A stretch of DNA of 54,305 bases from Chloroflexota bacterium (GCA_021787595.1 JAJYLQ010000024.1:1-54305); one strand, 5' to 3'. Shown: positions 33,365 to 40,750, numbered from the stretch's first letter. Program-made: numbers and translations. Notes: generated by a model not told the origin, from the letters alone.

Positions 33365-35608
33365 ATGGTAGCCGAGTTAAAGCTCGACCCAAAAAGGGTG
33401 ATCGAAGATCAGGTGGTTTCGACCACGTGTCCATATTGCGGGGTGGGATGCACGCTTGAATTACACGTCAAAGATGATTTCATTTACAAAGTCACCTCGC
33501 CGTTTGACTCGCCTGTCAATCACGGAAACTTATGCGTCAAAGGACGCTTCGGTTACGATTACATCTATCATCCCAAGCGCGTCACCACGCCATTAGTGCG
33601 GAGGTATTTTCTGGATGGAAAATCGATATTCGATATTCGAGAATCGGGGGATGCACCGCTACGAATATCGAACGCCGAATTATCGAGTAACGGCTCTCCG
33701 TGGGACTGGGTCGAAACTGATTGGGAAACCGCGCTCAATATTACTGCCGACAAACTCGTTGAAATCTATCAGCGCGATGGCTCGGACGCGATGGCGGTCT
33801 ATTGCTGCGCCAAAGCCACCAACGAAGATAATTATCTTTTGCAAAAAATGTTCCGTGCCATCTTCCGCACCAATAATGTGGATCATTGCACGCGTCTGTG
33901 CCATGCCGGTTCAGTGGTCGCGCTTCAACAAGCGGTTGGTTCATCAGCGATGAGCAACACTGCTTCGCAAGTGATGATGAACGATGTGTTCATCGTGACC
34001 GGCTCGAACACGAGCGAGAATCATCCGATCATCGCATTGCAGATGAAAGATGCTGTCAAACAAAATAGCGCGAAGCTGATTGTGATTGATCCGCGTCGAA
34101 TTGATTTGGTGGACTTCGCCGAGTTGTGGCTTCCGCTCAAGCCCGGCACGAACGTTCCGCTATTCAGCGCCATGGCGTATGTGATTGTCAAGGAAGGCTT
34201 GGTCAACAACGAGTTCATTGCGGATCGGACTGAAGGTTATCACGAGTTCGTCGAGTCGCTGGAAAAGTTCACGCCTGAATATGCGGAAGAAATTTGCGGC
34301 GTGCCTGCGGAAGATATTCGCAAAGCCGCGCGCTTGTATGCCAAAGCTAAGAATGGCGCGATCTATTGGGGCATGGGCATTTCTCAGTTATCGCATGGCA
34401 CGGCATCTGCGTTGGCATTGATTCATCTGGCGTTCCTCACGGGTCACATTGGACGCGATGGCACGGGACTCAATCCGTTGCGCGGACAGAACAACGTGCA
34501 AGGCGCCAGCGATATGGGCGCCATGCCGTTCCATTATCCCGGTTACATGCGCGTCGATAACGAAGACAACGCAAACAAATGGGAATCCGCGTGGCACATG
34601 GAACCCGGTGGATTGAGTCGCAAACTCGGATTGACCACCACTGAAATTTTAGGTCACGCACATGAAGGCGGCGTGCGTGCGTTATACATCATGGGCGAGA
34701 ACCCGATGATGTCCGAGCCAAATCTCAACGTCACGCGTGAGCACATGAAGGAGTTGGAGTTTCTCGTCGCGCAGGATATCTTCATCAACGAGTCCGGTGC
34801 ATTTGCGGATGTGTTCCTGCCTGCGACTCCGTTCGCGGAAAAAGAAGGCACGTTCTCGAACACGGATCGACGCGTTCAACGCGTGCGACAAGCTCAGAAG
34901 CCGCGCGGCGAGTCGCGACCGGATTGGCAAATCATCTGCGATTTGGCACTCCGCCTCGAGTCGAGATTGAAGCGGATCACTGTCAAATGGGATTATGCCA
35001 ATCCCGAAGAAATCCTGCGCGAGATGGCAAGCGTCAATTCGGATTACGCGGGCATCACGTATGAACGCATCGAGAAAGTTGGATTGCAATATCCGGTGCC
35101 GAGCATGGATCATCCCGGCACGCCGACGCTCTTCAAAGATTCGTTCCCGCGCGGACGTGGCAAATTCATCCCGTTGGATTTTGTGCCGGTGAAGGAAGAA
35201 CCCGATGACGAGTATCCGTTCATCCTGACGACAGGACGCTTGCTCGAACATTGGCACGGCGGCACGATGACGCGCAACTCGTCGTTGAATGACATCTATC
35301 CCGAAGCGCGCGTGGAGATTCATCCCGCCGATGCCGAGATACATGGCATCGAAAATAACATGCCGGTGCGACTGCAATCGCGGCGCGGCGAAGTGGTGAT
35401 GCGCGCCACCGTGACCGAAAAGACATCGGTGGGCGTGATCTTCATCCCATGGCACTTCGCCGAAGCCGCCGGTAATTTATTGACCAACGATGCGCTCGAT
35501 CCGCAAGCCTTGATTCCCGAATTCAAAGCCTGCGCGGTGCAAGTATTTCCCGCGAGGGAAGATGAGTTGCCAAATCCAAATGTGATGGTGAAGAGAGGAA
35601 GATACTGA
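33365..35608 (+). CDS. fdhA: Formate dehydrogenase catalytic subunit, cysteine form
   Basis: 747 residues, paralogue of the selenoprotein upstream. [4Fe-4S] ligands are Cys22, Cys25, Cys29 and Cys57. The active-site residue is Cys179 in DHCTRL-C-HAGSVVAL, replacing selenocysteine. The molybdopterin-binding blocks (GLNPLRGQNNVQGASDMG, LTTGRLLEHWHGG) are intact. Relative to the paralogue it carries an extra ~25-30 residue segment (about 84-112) encoded by ATATTCGA-type repeat DNA (33621-33690), probably a surface insertion. A Cys enzyme is expected to be slower but independent of selenium, so the two may be used under different selenium supply. Start ATG 33365 with TTGGAGG upstream. Confidence 0.92.
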   Translation: MVAELKLDPKRVIEDQVVSTTCPYCGVGCTLELHVKDDFIYKVTSPFDSPVNHGNLCVKGRFGYDYIYHPKRVTTPLVRRYFLDGKSIFDIRESGDAPLRISNAELSSNGSPWDWVETDWETALNITADKLVEIYQRDGSDAMAVYCCAKATNEDNYLLQKMFRAIFRTNNVDHCTRLCHAGSVVALQQAVGSSAMSNTASQVMMNDVFIVTGSNTSENHPIIALQMKDAVKQNSAKLIVIDPRRIDLVDFAELWLPLKPGTNVPLFSAMAYVIVKEGLVNNEFIADRTEGYHEFVESLEKFTPEYAEEICGVPAEDIRKAARLYAKAKNGAIYWGMGISQLSHGTASALALIHLAFLTGHIGRDGTGLNPLRGQNNVQGASDMGAMPFHYPGYMRVDNEDNANKWESAWHMEPGGLSRKLGLTTTEILGHAHEGGVRALYIMGENPMMSEPNLNVTREHMKELEFLVAQDIFINESGAFADVFLPATPFAEKEGTFSNTDRRVQRVRQAQKPRGESRPDWQIICDLALRLESRLKRITVKWDYANPEEILREMASVNSDYAGITYERIEKVGLQYPVPSMDHPGTPTLFKDSFPRGRGKFIPLDFVPVKEEPDDEYPFILTTGRLLEHWHGGTMTRNSSLNDIYPEARVEIHPADAEIHGIENNMPVRLQSRRGEVVMRATVTEKTSVGVIFIPWHFAEAAGNLLTNDALDPQALIPEFKACAVQVFPAREDELPNPNVMVKRGRY
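35561..35608 (+). repeat. fdhA 3' tail, first copy
   Basis: The last 16 codons of fdhA (DELPNPNVMVKRGRY and stop). A diverged copy is at 36490-36537 (DELPNPNVMLQRGRY and stop), beyond the toxin-antitoxin cassette. Differences are mostly synonymous or conservative. Confidence 0.8.
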
Positions 35609-35614
35609 AAATGA

Positions 35615-35662
35615 GACTTCCGAAGTTTCCGAAACTTTGGAAGTCTTTGATTATGCTATACT
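35615..35662 (+). promoter_or_regulatory. Palindromic operator and extended -10 promoter of the toxin-antitoxin module
   Basis: A 31-bp palindrome (35615-35645) is centred on 35630: arms GACTTCC-GAAGTTTC and GAAACTT-T-GGAAGTC match at 14 of 15 positions. It is followed by an extended -10, TGCTATACT (35654-35662). A repressor on the palindrome would cover the -35 region, as in autoregulated antitoxin operons. The palindrome could also serve as fdhA terminator. Confidence 0.6.
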
Positions 35663-35746
35663 TTGGAAATGAAGAAAGCAAATTCCTTCAAGCCTCGAAA
35701 GGTGCGCGAAGCGAAAACCAAGTATCGCGTTGACAAGGAGTCCGGC

Positions 35747-36007
35747 ATGACTTTAGTCGAGCAAATTCAAAAACATTTATTAAAGTTGTCGCCGGATAAA
35801 CAGCGCGCCGTACTTGATTTTATTGCATCCCTGCAATCGCACTCACTCAAATTGCCTGTATCAACAATGGATGTGAAAAGGGGAAAGCGAATCAAAGAAT
35901 TGTTGACTCGATTAGCGGCAATGAATATCTTTTCTGATATTGTTGATCCCGTGGACTGGCAAAGAAAGATTCGTAGAGACAGACCTTTACCCGGTCGTGT
36001 GGCATGA
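35747..36007 (+). CDS. VapB-like antitoxin
   Basis: 86 residues from ATG 35747, which has AAGGAG 6 bases upstream. Upstream in-frame ATGs at 35663 and 35669 would add a basic tail and would require a nearly leaderless transcript from the promoter just before. The N-terminal helices (LVEQIQKHLLKLSPDKQRAVLDFIASL) match the DUF2281/VapB-like antitoxin pattern. The C-terminal part ends in DWQRKIRRDRPLPGR, a typical toxin-binding tail (DPVDWQR…R.LPGR). Its stop overlaps the PIN toxin start by 4 bases (ATGA). The pair forms a type II module inserted behind fdhA. Confidence 0.75.
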   Translation: MTLVEQIQKHLLKLSPDKQRAVLDFIASLQSHSLKLPVSTMDVKRGKRIKELLTRLAAMNIFSDIVDPVDWQRKIRRDRPLPGRVA

Positions 36008-36378
36008 TCCTTGCCGACAGCAACCTCATCATTTACGCCGCATCAGGAAAATACCCCAAACTGGTTGAATGGTTTGCAGAAAATAAGCCTATTACTTCAG
36101 CGATAAGTCTGGTGGAAGTATTGGGTTATCACAAACTCAAGGCGAATGAAAAGGCGGTGTTGGAAAATCTGTTTGCAGAATTGGGCGTCATCTACCCATC
36201 TGCTGAAGTATTTCGAATGGCAGTTGAATTGAGACAACGACGCGCGGTCTCTGTGAGCGGCGCCTTGATCGCCGCCACAGCATTGTTCCATAATTTGACT
36301 CTTGCCACACATAACACATCTGATTTTGATTGGATCGACTCTTTGCAAATAGTAGACCCGCTTGAAGAAATAGCATAA
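36004..36378 (+). CDS. PIN-domain toxin (VapC-like)
   Basis: 124-residue PIN domain, an RNase fold. Asp5 (LADSNLIIYA) and Glu in ISLVEVLGY are the first two acidic ligands, and Asp in HNTSDFDWI is the last. The third acidic residue, normally Asp before ALIAAT, is Gly (SVSGALIAATAL). One of four metal ligands is therefore missing and activity may be weakened or lost; a neighbouring Ser could not replace it. Translation is coupled to the antitoxin by a 4-base overlap. Confidence 0.82.
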   Translation: MILADSNLIIYAASGKYPKLVEWFAENKPITSAISLVEVLGYHKLKANEKAVLENLFAELGVIYPSAEVFRMAVELRQRRAVSVSGALIAATALFHNLTLATHNTSDFDWIDSLQIVDPLEEIA

Positions 36379-36383
36379 GTGTT

Positions 36384-36486
36384 AGCCCCACCCGACCTTC
36401 GGTCACCCTCCCCAAATCCGATGAGGAAAATTTTGGATGCGCATTCAATTTTTAAATCATCGTATTTGGAGAGGGAAGGGAGGGGC
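36384..36486. repeat. Imperfect inverted repeat after the PIN toxin
   Basis: CCCTCCCCAAATCCGATGA on the left is partly complementary to TCATCGTATTTGGAGAGGG on the right. It separates the toxin gene from the second fdhA tail. Confidence 0.55.
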
Positions 36487-36489
36487 GAA

Positions 36490-36537
36490 GATGAGTTGCC
36501 GAATCCGAATGTGATGTTGCAGAGGGGAAGATATTAA
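36490..36537 (+). pseudogene. Orphan fdhA 3' tail, second copy
   Basis: Sixteen codons matching the end of fdhA (35561-35608) with seven base changes, mainly third-position, ending in TAA instead of TGA. No upstream fdhA sequence accompanies it. It looks like the displaced end of a diverged fdhA and marks the right border of the toxin-antitoxin cassette. Confidence 0.75.
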
Positions 36538-36547
36538 AAGCAACTGG

Positions 36548-36580
36548 GATGGACATTCAAAGTCCATCTCAATTTTTATT
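36548..36580 (+). terminator. Hairpin with T-rich tail
   Basis: GATGGAC-ATTCAAA-GTCCATC (36548-36568) followed by TCAATTTTTATT on the plus strand. It can end plus-strand transcripts from the fdhA/toxin side and lies at the end of the convergent DUF2130 gene. Confidence 0.6.
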
Positions 36581-37769
36581 AGCTTTCAATACCTTCTATT
36601 AGTGGAAAGATTCTTTCTGGAGATGGTAACAACTTCATTTCTTTTTCTCCGGGCAATCCTTGAATTAATTTCCTAAGTCTTCTGTCAATTATGCCAATGT
36701 CTGAGTGCAATGTTTTATATGTGTTATACCGTTTTTCCCAAATCCGCCTGTGAGTAGTAATTTCACCTTTCAAATCTTTCCCAAGTTCGATCAGTTGCAT
36801 CGTCATATCGTTTATCTTGTTTGAGTATTCGTTGCTTGAAAGATAATTATAGACTTTCTGAATTGCTAGAGTCTTAGCTTCGTTTGTCATGCTGAGCATA
36901 GCAATTCTAACCAGACTGTCACGTAAAGTTTGTGTAATAGGCTCTAAGCTTATTGGACTAATTACAAAGACGGTTTTCTCCACAAAGTAATATTGCTTTT
37001 TTGAAGGAAACGCATTTGTAACTAGAATCGCGAAATCGGCTTCGCGAATTCGGCGTGCTTCCTTTGCTTGAACGATATGATCTTTATTAAATGTTTTAAC
37101 TTTTTTGCATTCATAAACAATCCGCCCAATTTGTTTTCCCTCTTCAATCACATTTTGAATAATATCCCCGCCTTTGCCGGGGTGTGAGAATTGGTCATGT
37201 GGAAAAAGTTCTTGAAGCTTTGCTAGAAGAACACCTTCCTCCAGCAGCCCCTCAATTTGTGGGGTAATTCCTTTTTCAATTTGCTTACGCAGTTTTTTGA
37301 TTTCTTCGTTAGCCTGTTCATAATCCTTTGCAGATTTATCCAAGCTTTTCTGAAGTTGCGACATCTTGTTTTTGGTTTTGCTTAATTCTGTAGCTTGCTT
37401 TTTGAGTTCCTTATTTTGTTGTTCGGTGCCTTTCTCAACCCCCTCCTTTATCGCAAGTTTCATTTTTCGCGCAGATTCCTTTTCCTTCAACCTTTGTTGC
37501 CTTTCCATTTGAAGTTTCTGAGCACTCAATTTTCGAGCTAAATCTTTTTGATGTTCTTTATTCCAATTAGCGCGCTGCCTTTTGAATTCTTGCGCTTGTC
37601 TCTTTAGCTTTAGACGTTCTTGTTGCAATGTTTTACGTTCAGCTTCAAGATGTTTTATGTGCTTTTGCTTTTCTTCCCATAGCCCTAATGCTTGCTCATA
37701 TTCAGTGCGAGTAAGCGGTTTTCCACAAACTGGGCATCTCAATGTTTCTTCTGATGACGATTTTGACAT
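36579..37769 (-). CDS. DUF2130 protein: zinc ribbon, coiled coil and PD-(D/E)XK-like nuclease domain
   Basis: 396 residues. An N-terminal CPVCGKPL half zinc ribbon is followed by about 150 residues of Lys/Glu/Gln-rich coiled coil. The DUF2130 core then contains HPGKGGDIIQNVIEEG…RIVYECKKVKTFNKDH: Asp in GGDI and Glu-x-Lys in ECKK form a restriction-nuclease-type catalytic triad. A helical C-terminus follows. The family is often found in variable regions; its biological role is not established, and DNA cleavage or defence is an inference. ATG 37769 has GGAGG 5 bases upstream. The reading frame is A+T-rich relative to the core genes. A 14-codon TIR-gene stub ends 17 bases before its start. Confidence 0.82.
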   Translation of the reverse strand: MSKSSSEETLRCPVCGKPLTRTEYEQALGLWEEKQKHIKHLEAERKTLQQERLKLKRQAQEFKRQRANWNKEHQKDLARKLSAQKLQMERQQRLKEKESARKMKLAIKEGVEKGTEQQNKELKKQATELSKTKNKMSQLQKSLDKSAKDYEQANEEIKKLRKQIEKGITPQIEGLLEEGVLLAKLQELFPHDQFSHPGKGGDIIQNVIEEGKQIGRIVYECKKVKTFNKDHIVQAKEARRIREADFAILVTNAFPSKKQYYFVEKTVFVISPISLEPITQTLRDSLVRIAMLSMTNEAKTLAIQKVYNYLSSNEYSNKINDMTMQLIELGKDLKGEITTHRRIWEKRYNTYKTLHSDIGIIDRRLRKLIQGLPGEKEMKLLPSPERIFPLIEGIES

Positions 37770-37785
37770 GGCTTCCTCCAAATGC

Positions 37786-37830
37786 CTAGCGGCGGTAACT
37801 GATGAAGACGGTCTTTTCGATGCGCCCCAT
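37786..37830 (-). pseudogene. TIR-domain gene 5' stub 1
   Basis: Minus-strand ORF MGRIEKTVFISYRR then stop, preceded by AGGAG. It matches the start of bacterial TIR-domain proteins (KTVFISYRR is the first beta strand of the fold). The remainder of the gene is absent. It sits between the end of one cassette (37855) and the DUF2130 start. Confidence 0.65.
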
Positions 37831-37854
37831 AGAGGCTCCTTGGGTGCGATTACT

Positions 37855-38169
37855 TTATGATTCCTCGATCATCCAAAACTCAACAGGGTCTTTATCCTTG
37901 CCGTGTTCCCACATCAAAGAGAAGAACCAAATCCCGCTTTCGCCGATCCAGAAATCGGCAGGAGTGAAGGTCATGTTTGAGTCAATGGGCTTCTTATCGC
38001 TTTGAGGGGTGTATTTCGCTTGCCAGCCGAAGATTTCTCCCTGCCAATGTTTGCCGAGTGAATGAAGATGATTCGCAAATGACTTTACCTCCTTCAAATC
38101 AGGGACAGCCAGTGGAAGGATGGGTTCGTAATCTGCGTGTGCAGGAATTTTTGCTTTAACCGTTAACAT
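37855..38169 (-). CDS. Small protein of unknown function beside a DUF4160 remnant
   Basis: 104 residues, mixed charge, rich in Trp and Phe (HWQGEIFGWQAKYTP, DFWIGESGIWFFSLMWEHG). I do not recognise a family. Its ATG overlaps the stop region of the DUF4160 pseudogene, so the two were probably translated as a pair. DUF4160 genes commonly occur as two-gene units with a small partner, which may be what this is; a toxin-antitoxin role is speculative. No signal peptide or membrane segment. Confidence 0.55.
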   Translation of the reverse strand: MLTVKAKIPAHADYEPILPLAVPDLKEVKSFANHLHSLGKHWQGEIFGWQAKYTPQSDKKPIDSNMTFTPADFWIGESGIWFFSLMWEHGKDKDPVEFWMIEES

Positions 38170-38408
38170 GTTTGCTCTTCTCCTTTTCCCATGCGTTCAG
38201 CAGAAAATCGTGATTATCTTTGATGATGTGTTCAATGTCGTGTAAATCGTTTTTCCGAAATCCGCCTTCACGTTCAATCTTGATGGGTTTGAGCCAAAAC
38301 TTTGCTTCGTTTCCTTCTTTGGTTACATGAACGTGCGGAGGTTCGTTGGCTACATCTGCTTCATAGAAAAAGAATTTGTAGCCATTTTACGCGAAGGACG
38401 ACAGGCAT
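38156..38408 (-). pseudogene. DUF4160 gene, frameshifted near its start
   Basis: The start ATG (38408) reads MPVVLRV; then one extra A in GTAAAATGG shifts the frame. The rest, GYKFFFYEADVANEPPHVHV…, is a complete DUF4160 domain with the hallmark EPPHVHV and FWLKPIKI motifs, ending at TAA 38156. Removing one A would restore a normal ~84-residue protein. It is either a recent pseudogene or a sequencing error in a homopolymer. Confidence 0.75.
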
Positions 38409-38448
38409 GGGAACTCCAGATGAAGGATGAAAACATTATAGCACTTCC

Positions 38449-38482
38449 GCTTGATGAAGACGGTCTTTTCGATGCGCCCCAT
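38449..38482 (-). pseudogene. TIR-domain gene 5' stub 2
   Basis: Starts at ATG 38482 with AGGAG upstream; reads MGRIEKTVFI, identical to stub 1 over about 31 bases, then loses similarity after TTCATCA. It begins 26 bases after the end of the nucleotidyltransferase gene. A TATAAT follows 11 bases after the stub and could serve the DUF4160 gene. Confidence 0.6.
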
Positions 38483-38507
38483 AGTCGGCTCCTTTGATTG
38501 CTTGTCA

Positions 38508-38954
38508 TCAATCTTTCGATAACAAATCCGCGTCGATCAAATCTTGCGGGCGGCCTGCCGCGCGTTTGGAAACAATCAGATCCTGTTTCGACATGAAGAT
38601 GACTTTCAAGCCCTCGAAATCAACTTCCGTGCGCCTGTTCCAGCACTCTTCAAATTTGATCTCAGGAATTCCCATCAGCACATCCACTCGCACGGGCGGC
38701 ACGCCCATTTGAAAGAAAAAGCCTTCTTCTGAAAAATCTTTTGCCGTGAGTCCGGTCAACGGCGCGCCAAACTCCCGTAAAGCGTTGTACACTGCTTCTG
38801 CGTTGGCGACATCCGTGCTGATCAACACGTCCAGGTCCTTGGTGAAGCGCGGTTCGGCATACTGCACGACCGCATATCCGCCAATCACCATGTACCTAAC
38901 GTGATGATCGTTGAAAATGCGTAACAGATCGCTGAAGTCGGAGTTGACGAACAT
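38508..38954 (-). CDS. Nucleotidyltransferase-fold protein (DUF6036/AbiEii-like)
   Basis: 148 residues. The nucleotidyltransferase signature is visible: IGGYAVVQYAEPRFTKDLDVLI gives the glycine motif followed by the D-x-D metal pair; a third strand RVDVLMG gives the last Asp. Such proteins act in toxin-antitoxin and abortive-infection pairs by transferring NMPs to tRNA or protein. Its 5' end overlaps the small upstream gene by 59 bases in another frame, a tight coupling seen for this type of pair. ATG 38954; the frame is intact. Confidence 0.8.
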   Translation of the reverse strand: MFVNSDFSDLLRIFNDHHVRYMVIGGYAVVQYAEPRFTKDLDVLISTDVANAEAVYNALREFGAPLTGLTAKDFSEEGFFFQMGVPPVRVDVLMGIPEIKFEECWNRRTEVDFEGLKVIFMSKQDLIVSKRAAGRPQDLIDADLLSKD

Positions 38955-39102
38955 CGAGTCCTTTTACCTTCATATAATGGACGATCAGTTCCCACGACGC
39001 GTCGAATCGCGCTTTTGGCGGCTGTGCCTGCCAGAATTTCAGGTCGAATGACCTGTCCATCTGCTCGATCCTTCCGCGCCGTTCAACGAACTTGGTTCTC
39101 AT
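38896..39102 (-). CDS. Small partner of the nucleotidyltransferase
   Basis: 68 residues: MRTKFVERRGRIEQMDRSFD then a stretch with FWQAQPPKARFDASWELIVHY, ending in LRLQRSVTHFQRSSR. Proteins of this pattern (DRSFD.KFWQAQ … LRLQR) commonly precede DUF6036 nucleotidyltransferases, so the two are likely a functional pair with this one as regulator or antitoxin. Role not demonstrated. The first start could also be the internal Met at residue 15. The gap 39103-39433 upstream contains TIR stub 3, an inverted repeat and no gene. Confidence 0.65.
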   Translation of the reverse strand: MRTKFVERRGRIEQMDRSFDLKFWQAQPPKARFDASWELIVHYMKVKGLDVRQLRLQRSVTHFQRSSR

Positions 39103-39246
39103 GATTTACCTCAATTCACGATTCTACTCGCGGCAACTGCACAATCTTGGCAGTCATCGGAACTTCCATCTTGCACACCGCCTTTCTTTTGATTCCTTAA
39201 TATGTAAATTCGTTTTGGCTTTCGTTATTATACCTTCCCGCGTTCT

Positions 39247-39278
39247 CTGATGAAGATGGTTTTCTCGATGCCCCCCAT
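39247..39278 (-). pseudogene. TIR-domain gene 5' stub 3
   Basis: ATG 39278 with AGGAGCCGACT upstream; reads MGGIEKTIFI. It differs from stubs 1 and 2 by four base changes, two of them synonymous and one conservative, and loses similarity at the same TTCATCA point. A TATAAT follows 15 bases after. Confidence 0.55.
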
Positions 39279-39357
39279 AGTCGGCTCCTGGTGTTTATCC
39301 TGAGAGGATTATAGCCCCATCCGTCACTTCCCGCATAGAACAGCGGGTACCGTGACA

Positions 39358-39419
39358 CCCTCGCGAAGCACACTTTAGTGTCCCTCAATACCGCTCCCTT
39401 CGGGAGTGCTTCGCGAGGT
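39358..39419. repeat. Inverted repeat downstream of nth
   Basis: CCTCGCGAAGCAC on the left pairs with GTGCTTCGCGAGG on the right; an inner CCGCTCCCTTCGGGAG hairpin is present. It may act as terminator of the minus-strand endonuclease III gene. Confidence 0.65.
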
Positions 39420-39433
39420 TTTGGCGAGGGTTG

Positions 39434-40093
39434 TTACTGTGCGCGAATTCCTACTTGCTGACACATATCAAGAATCGGGCAGGTTGAGCAATGCGGGCGT
39501 TCGCCAGTACAGATATGTTTGCCGAACGGCACGAGCAGACGATTGATATCAATCCAATGTTTGCGCGGCAATTTGGCTTCGAGAGCTGCCATTGTCTTTT
39601 CAGGTGTGGAGGCTTGCACATAGCCCCAGCGGTTTGTAATACGGTAAACGTGAATGTCCACGCTGATAAAAGGTTGGTTGCAAGCGATTCCCAGAACGAG
39701 GTTAGCACATTTTGGACCGACACCGGGAAAAGATTGCAGCACTTCGGAATCACATGGCAAGTTGCCTTCGTATTCATCTATGATCCGGCGCGCAATCTGC
39801 CGGATTTGCTCCGCTTTGCGCTCGTGGAATGTGCTTGCATTTATCAAGGTGTCAATCTCTTTGATTGTCAATTGGCTGACCTCGGCAGGGGTGCGTGAAC
39901 GCGCAAAAAATTTGCGGGCAGTGGGAAGAGTGACTTCGTCATAGGTGCGGATCGAGATCATGCACGCGACGAGTTGCTCAAACGGAGAATTGAAACCATC
40001 TTCTGCTAACTCAAACATCGCCGCCTTCGGCCACGGACGAACCGCGGCGCTGATGAGCTCTAGTGCGAGGTCAATGTCAAACGGCTTTTTCAT
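39434..40093 (-). CDS. nth: Endonuclease III (DNA glycosylase/AP lyase)
   Basis: Removes oxidised pyrimidines and nicks abasic sites in base-excision repair. 219 residues with the helix-hairpin-helix LQSFPGVGPKCANLVLG containing the catalytic Lys, the catalytic Asp in SVDIHVYRI, and the C-terminal [4Fe-4S] loop C-x6-C-x2-C-x5-C (CTGERPHCSTCPILDMC). Length and motif spacing are normal for Nth. The gene upstream ends 9 bases before its start, so both are probably co-transcribed. Confidence 0.93.
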   Translation of the reverse strand: MKKPFDIDLALELISAAVRPWPKAAMFELAEDGFNSPFEQLVACMISIRTYDEVTLPTARKFFARSRTPAEVSQLTIKEIDTLINASTFHERKAEQIRQIARRIIDEYEGNLPCDSEVLQSFPGVGPKCANLVLGIACNQPFISVDIHVYRITNRWGYVQASTPEKTMAALEAKLPRKHWIDINRLLVPFGKHICTGERPHCSTCPILDMCQQVGIRAQ

Positions 40094-40102
40094 GGAAGGA
40101 CT

Positions 40103-40750
40103 CTAAGCGCGATTCCCAAATGACTCATTCAAATCGGTGTACATGATTTCAGCGGCGTACATGCGGTCGGTGACCATGCTCAATCGCTTGGCGATTTTTT
40201 CCGTGATGAGCGGCACGGGCTTTCGGCTGTAGAACTTTTTGTATAACTTGTTCGCGCTGTCTTCATTCCACGCCCAGTCGGTAAGCGGAAACTTCGACAG
40301 GTCAAACGGGCGCGTGTAGCCGCGCAGGGCTTTGATCTGATGGATCGAGCCGTAATGCTCGAAATACGTCATCGCCAGTTCGCGCAGATTCTTATGGACG
40401 GCTTCACGGAATCCGAGATTGACGTAATTGGACTTCGCCACCGCGCCCCAGAGTCCGTCGGCGCGATAAAGCGCGAGGACGTGATCGTCGTCCAGGCCGG
40501 GAGCCGGCACGAGGTCCAGGACGAGCGGCTTGTGGCCCAATTTCCAAAGCAAGAGCGCAGCGAGGAATCCGCCGTCGAGACAGTGGCATTGTTTGTCCAG
40601 CAGCACATTCAACGGCGATCGGTCGCGTGCTTCGCCTTTGTACGGCATGGTCAGCAAAAATTCCTGCACATCGAATGGCGATTTGATTTGGTCAATGGTT
40701 TGTCGCAAGCCAGATGGAAGATGGGACTCGAATTGTTTCAGCGCATTCAT
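40103..40750 (-). CDS. Transglutaminase-like cysteine protease-fold protein
   Basis: 215 residues. A Cys in CHCLDGGFLAALLLWKLGHKPLVLDLVP and a His in DDDHVLALYR are placed like the Cys and His of transglutaminase-like/papain-fold proteins. The Asp partner is uncertain. No signal peptide is visible. It may process or bind a peptide or cofactor; I do not know its partner. ATG 40750 (MNALKQFESHL) is preferred; further upstream the frame runs into repeat DNA. It lies 9 bases before nth. Confidence 0.65.
   Translation of the reverse strand: MNALKQFESHLPSGLRQTIDQIKSPFDVQEFLLTMPYKGEARDRSPLNVLLDKQCHCLDGGFLAALLLWKLGHKPLVLDLVPAPGLDDDHVLALYRADGLWGAVAKSNYVNLGFREAVHKNLRELAMTYFEHYGSIHQIKALRGYTRPFDLSKFPLTDWAWNEDSANKLYKKFYSRKPVPLITEKIAKRLSMVTDRMYAAEIMYTDLNESFGNRA

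Noticed and set aside
34682-35455. 257-codon antisense frame in the Cys formate dehydrogenase gene
   Set aside because: Shadow of the sense gene; no domain and no start signal.
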